Positions 7,704 to 7,851 of a DNA stretch of 7,851 nucleotides are shown here, piece by piece; the stretch's first letter is position 1; every line of letters begins with the position of its first letter. A model generated the notes under the pieces. The model was not told the DNA's origin. It did no database searches and saw only the letters and a program-made list of their open reading frames with translations. The position numbers were made by a program, and so were the translations under genes. The stretch lies in contig JABHHG010000072.1 of the NCBI GenBank assembly GCA_018671635.1, positions 1 through 7,851 on the forward strand, written 5' to 3'. Source of the DNA: Fidelibacterota bacterium (GTDB lineage: Bacteria; Fidelibacterota; Marinisomatia; SCGC-AAA003-L08; D37C17).

Positions 7704-7851
7704 GTGTCTAAAGAAACTAAATATATTCTAAAATCATATATTTCGGAGGTTCTATATCCTATCGAAAATTATCCACGTAATTTATTTCCTGATTTAGAGA
7801 ATATTGTTTATGGAGTACTTTGCACAAAAATTAAAAAAATACCACAATTTG
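7704..7851 (+). CDS. partial unknown ORF running off the right edge (possible transposase N-terminus)
   Basis: Starting at GTG 7704, just after an in-frame TGA at 7698-7700, the frame is open for 49 codons to the window edge. It reads MSKETKYILKSYISEVLYPI for the first twenty residues and continues with NLFPDLENIVYGVLCTKIKK and IPQF. The pattern of a hydrophobic helix followed by a short basic stretch recalls the N-terminal region of some IS4-like DDE transposases, but this is only an impression and no catalytic motif is in range. No Shine-Dalgarno sequence is visible. A chance open frame of this length is possible in AT-rich DNA. A shorter competing start exists in another frame (ATG at 7810, open for 14 codons to the edge). 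Confidence 0.4.
   Translation, partial: MSKETKYILKSYISEVLYPIENYPRNLFPDLENIVYGVLCTKIKKIPQF

Noticed and set aside
1..7851. CRISPR arrays, tRNA/rRNA genes and long direct repeats
   Set aside because: Reading through the window I saw no regularly spaced repeats and no tRNA- or rRNA-like segments; nearly all bases are accounted for by coding sequence.

Overview
The window is AT-rich (roughly 30-48% G+C in the lines I counted by hand). It carries one tight, same-strand (+) operon for uptake and intracellular breakdown of mannose/N-acetylglucosamine glycans. Five coding regions follow each other with almost no intergenic DNA: a GH130 glycoside phosphorylase (3' end only), a secreted CBM9-like sugar-binding protein, an SSS-family sodium:solute symporter, an Ams1/MAN2C1-type GH38 alpha-mannosidase and a GH84 beta-N-acetylglucosaminidase. 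The junctions are ATTAA (overlap), ATGA (overlap), a 2-nt gap and a 7-nt gap, so translational coupling and a shared transcript are likely. The promoter must lie upstream of the window.

The organism is a bacterium, most likely Gram-negative. Low G+C, mostly weak Shine-Dalgarno signals, and a CBM9-like protein beside a large SSS symporter and GH130 would suit the Bacteroidota/Rhodothermota/Marinimicrobia-type lineages. This is an inference from gene style, not a phylogenetic result.

Proposed working of the system: the CBM9-like protein acts outside the cytoplasm and may capture the glycan. The symporter brings a small oligosaccharide or sugar across the inner membrane. GH38 trims alpha-mannose, GH84 removes beta-linked GlcNAc, and GH130 phosphorolyses a beta-mannoside, plausibly the Man-beta-1,4-GlcNAc core of N-glycans, to mannose 1-phosphate and GlcNAc. 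Neither GH38 nor GH84 has a signal peptide, so the dismantling is probably cytoplasmic. No endoglycosidase, PNGase or SusC/D-type outer-membrane system is visible in the window.

Three points stand out. (1) The CBM9-like gene has no canonical start codon ahead of its conserved N-terminus. An in-frame signal peptide begins at an ATT (338) that overlaps the GH130 stop codon; starting at TTG 449 would remove 37 residues. (2) The GH84 protein resembles human O-GlcNAcase closely, with every recalled active-site residue and also the C-terminal helical 'stalk' motifs, condensed to 397 residues without the disordered insert or the acetyltransferase-like domain. (3) GH84 is more AT-rich than the mannosidase before it and may have joined the operon later.

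The right end (7657-7851) holds no clear terminator. A GTG-started reading frame runs off the window edge and could be the start of another gene, possibly a transposase.
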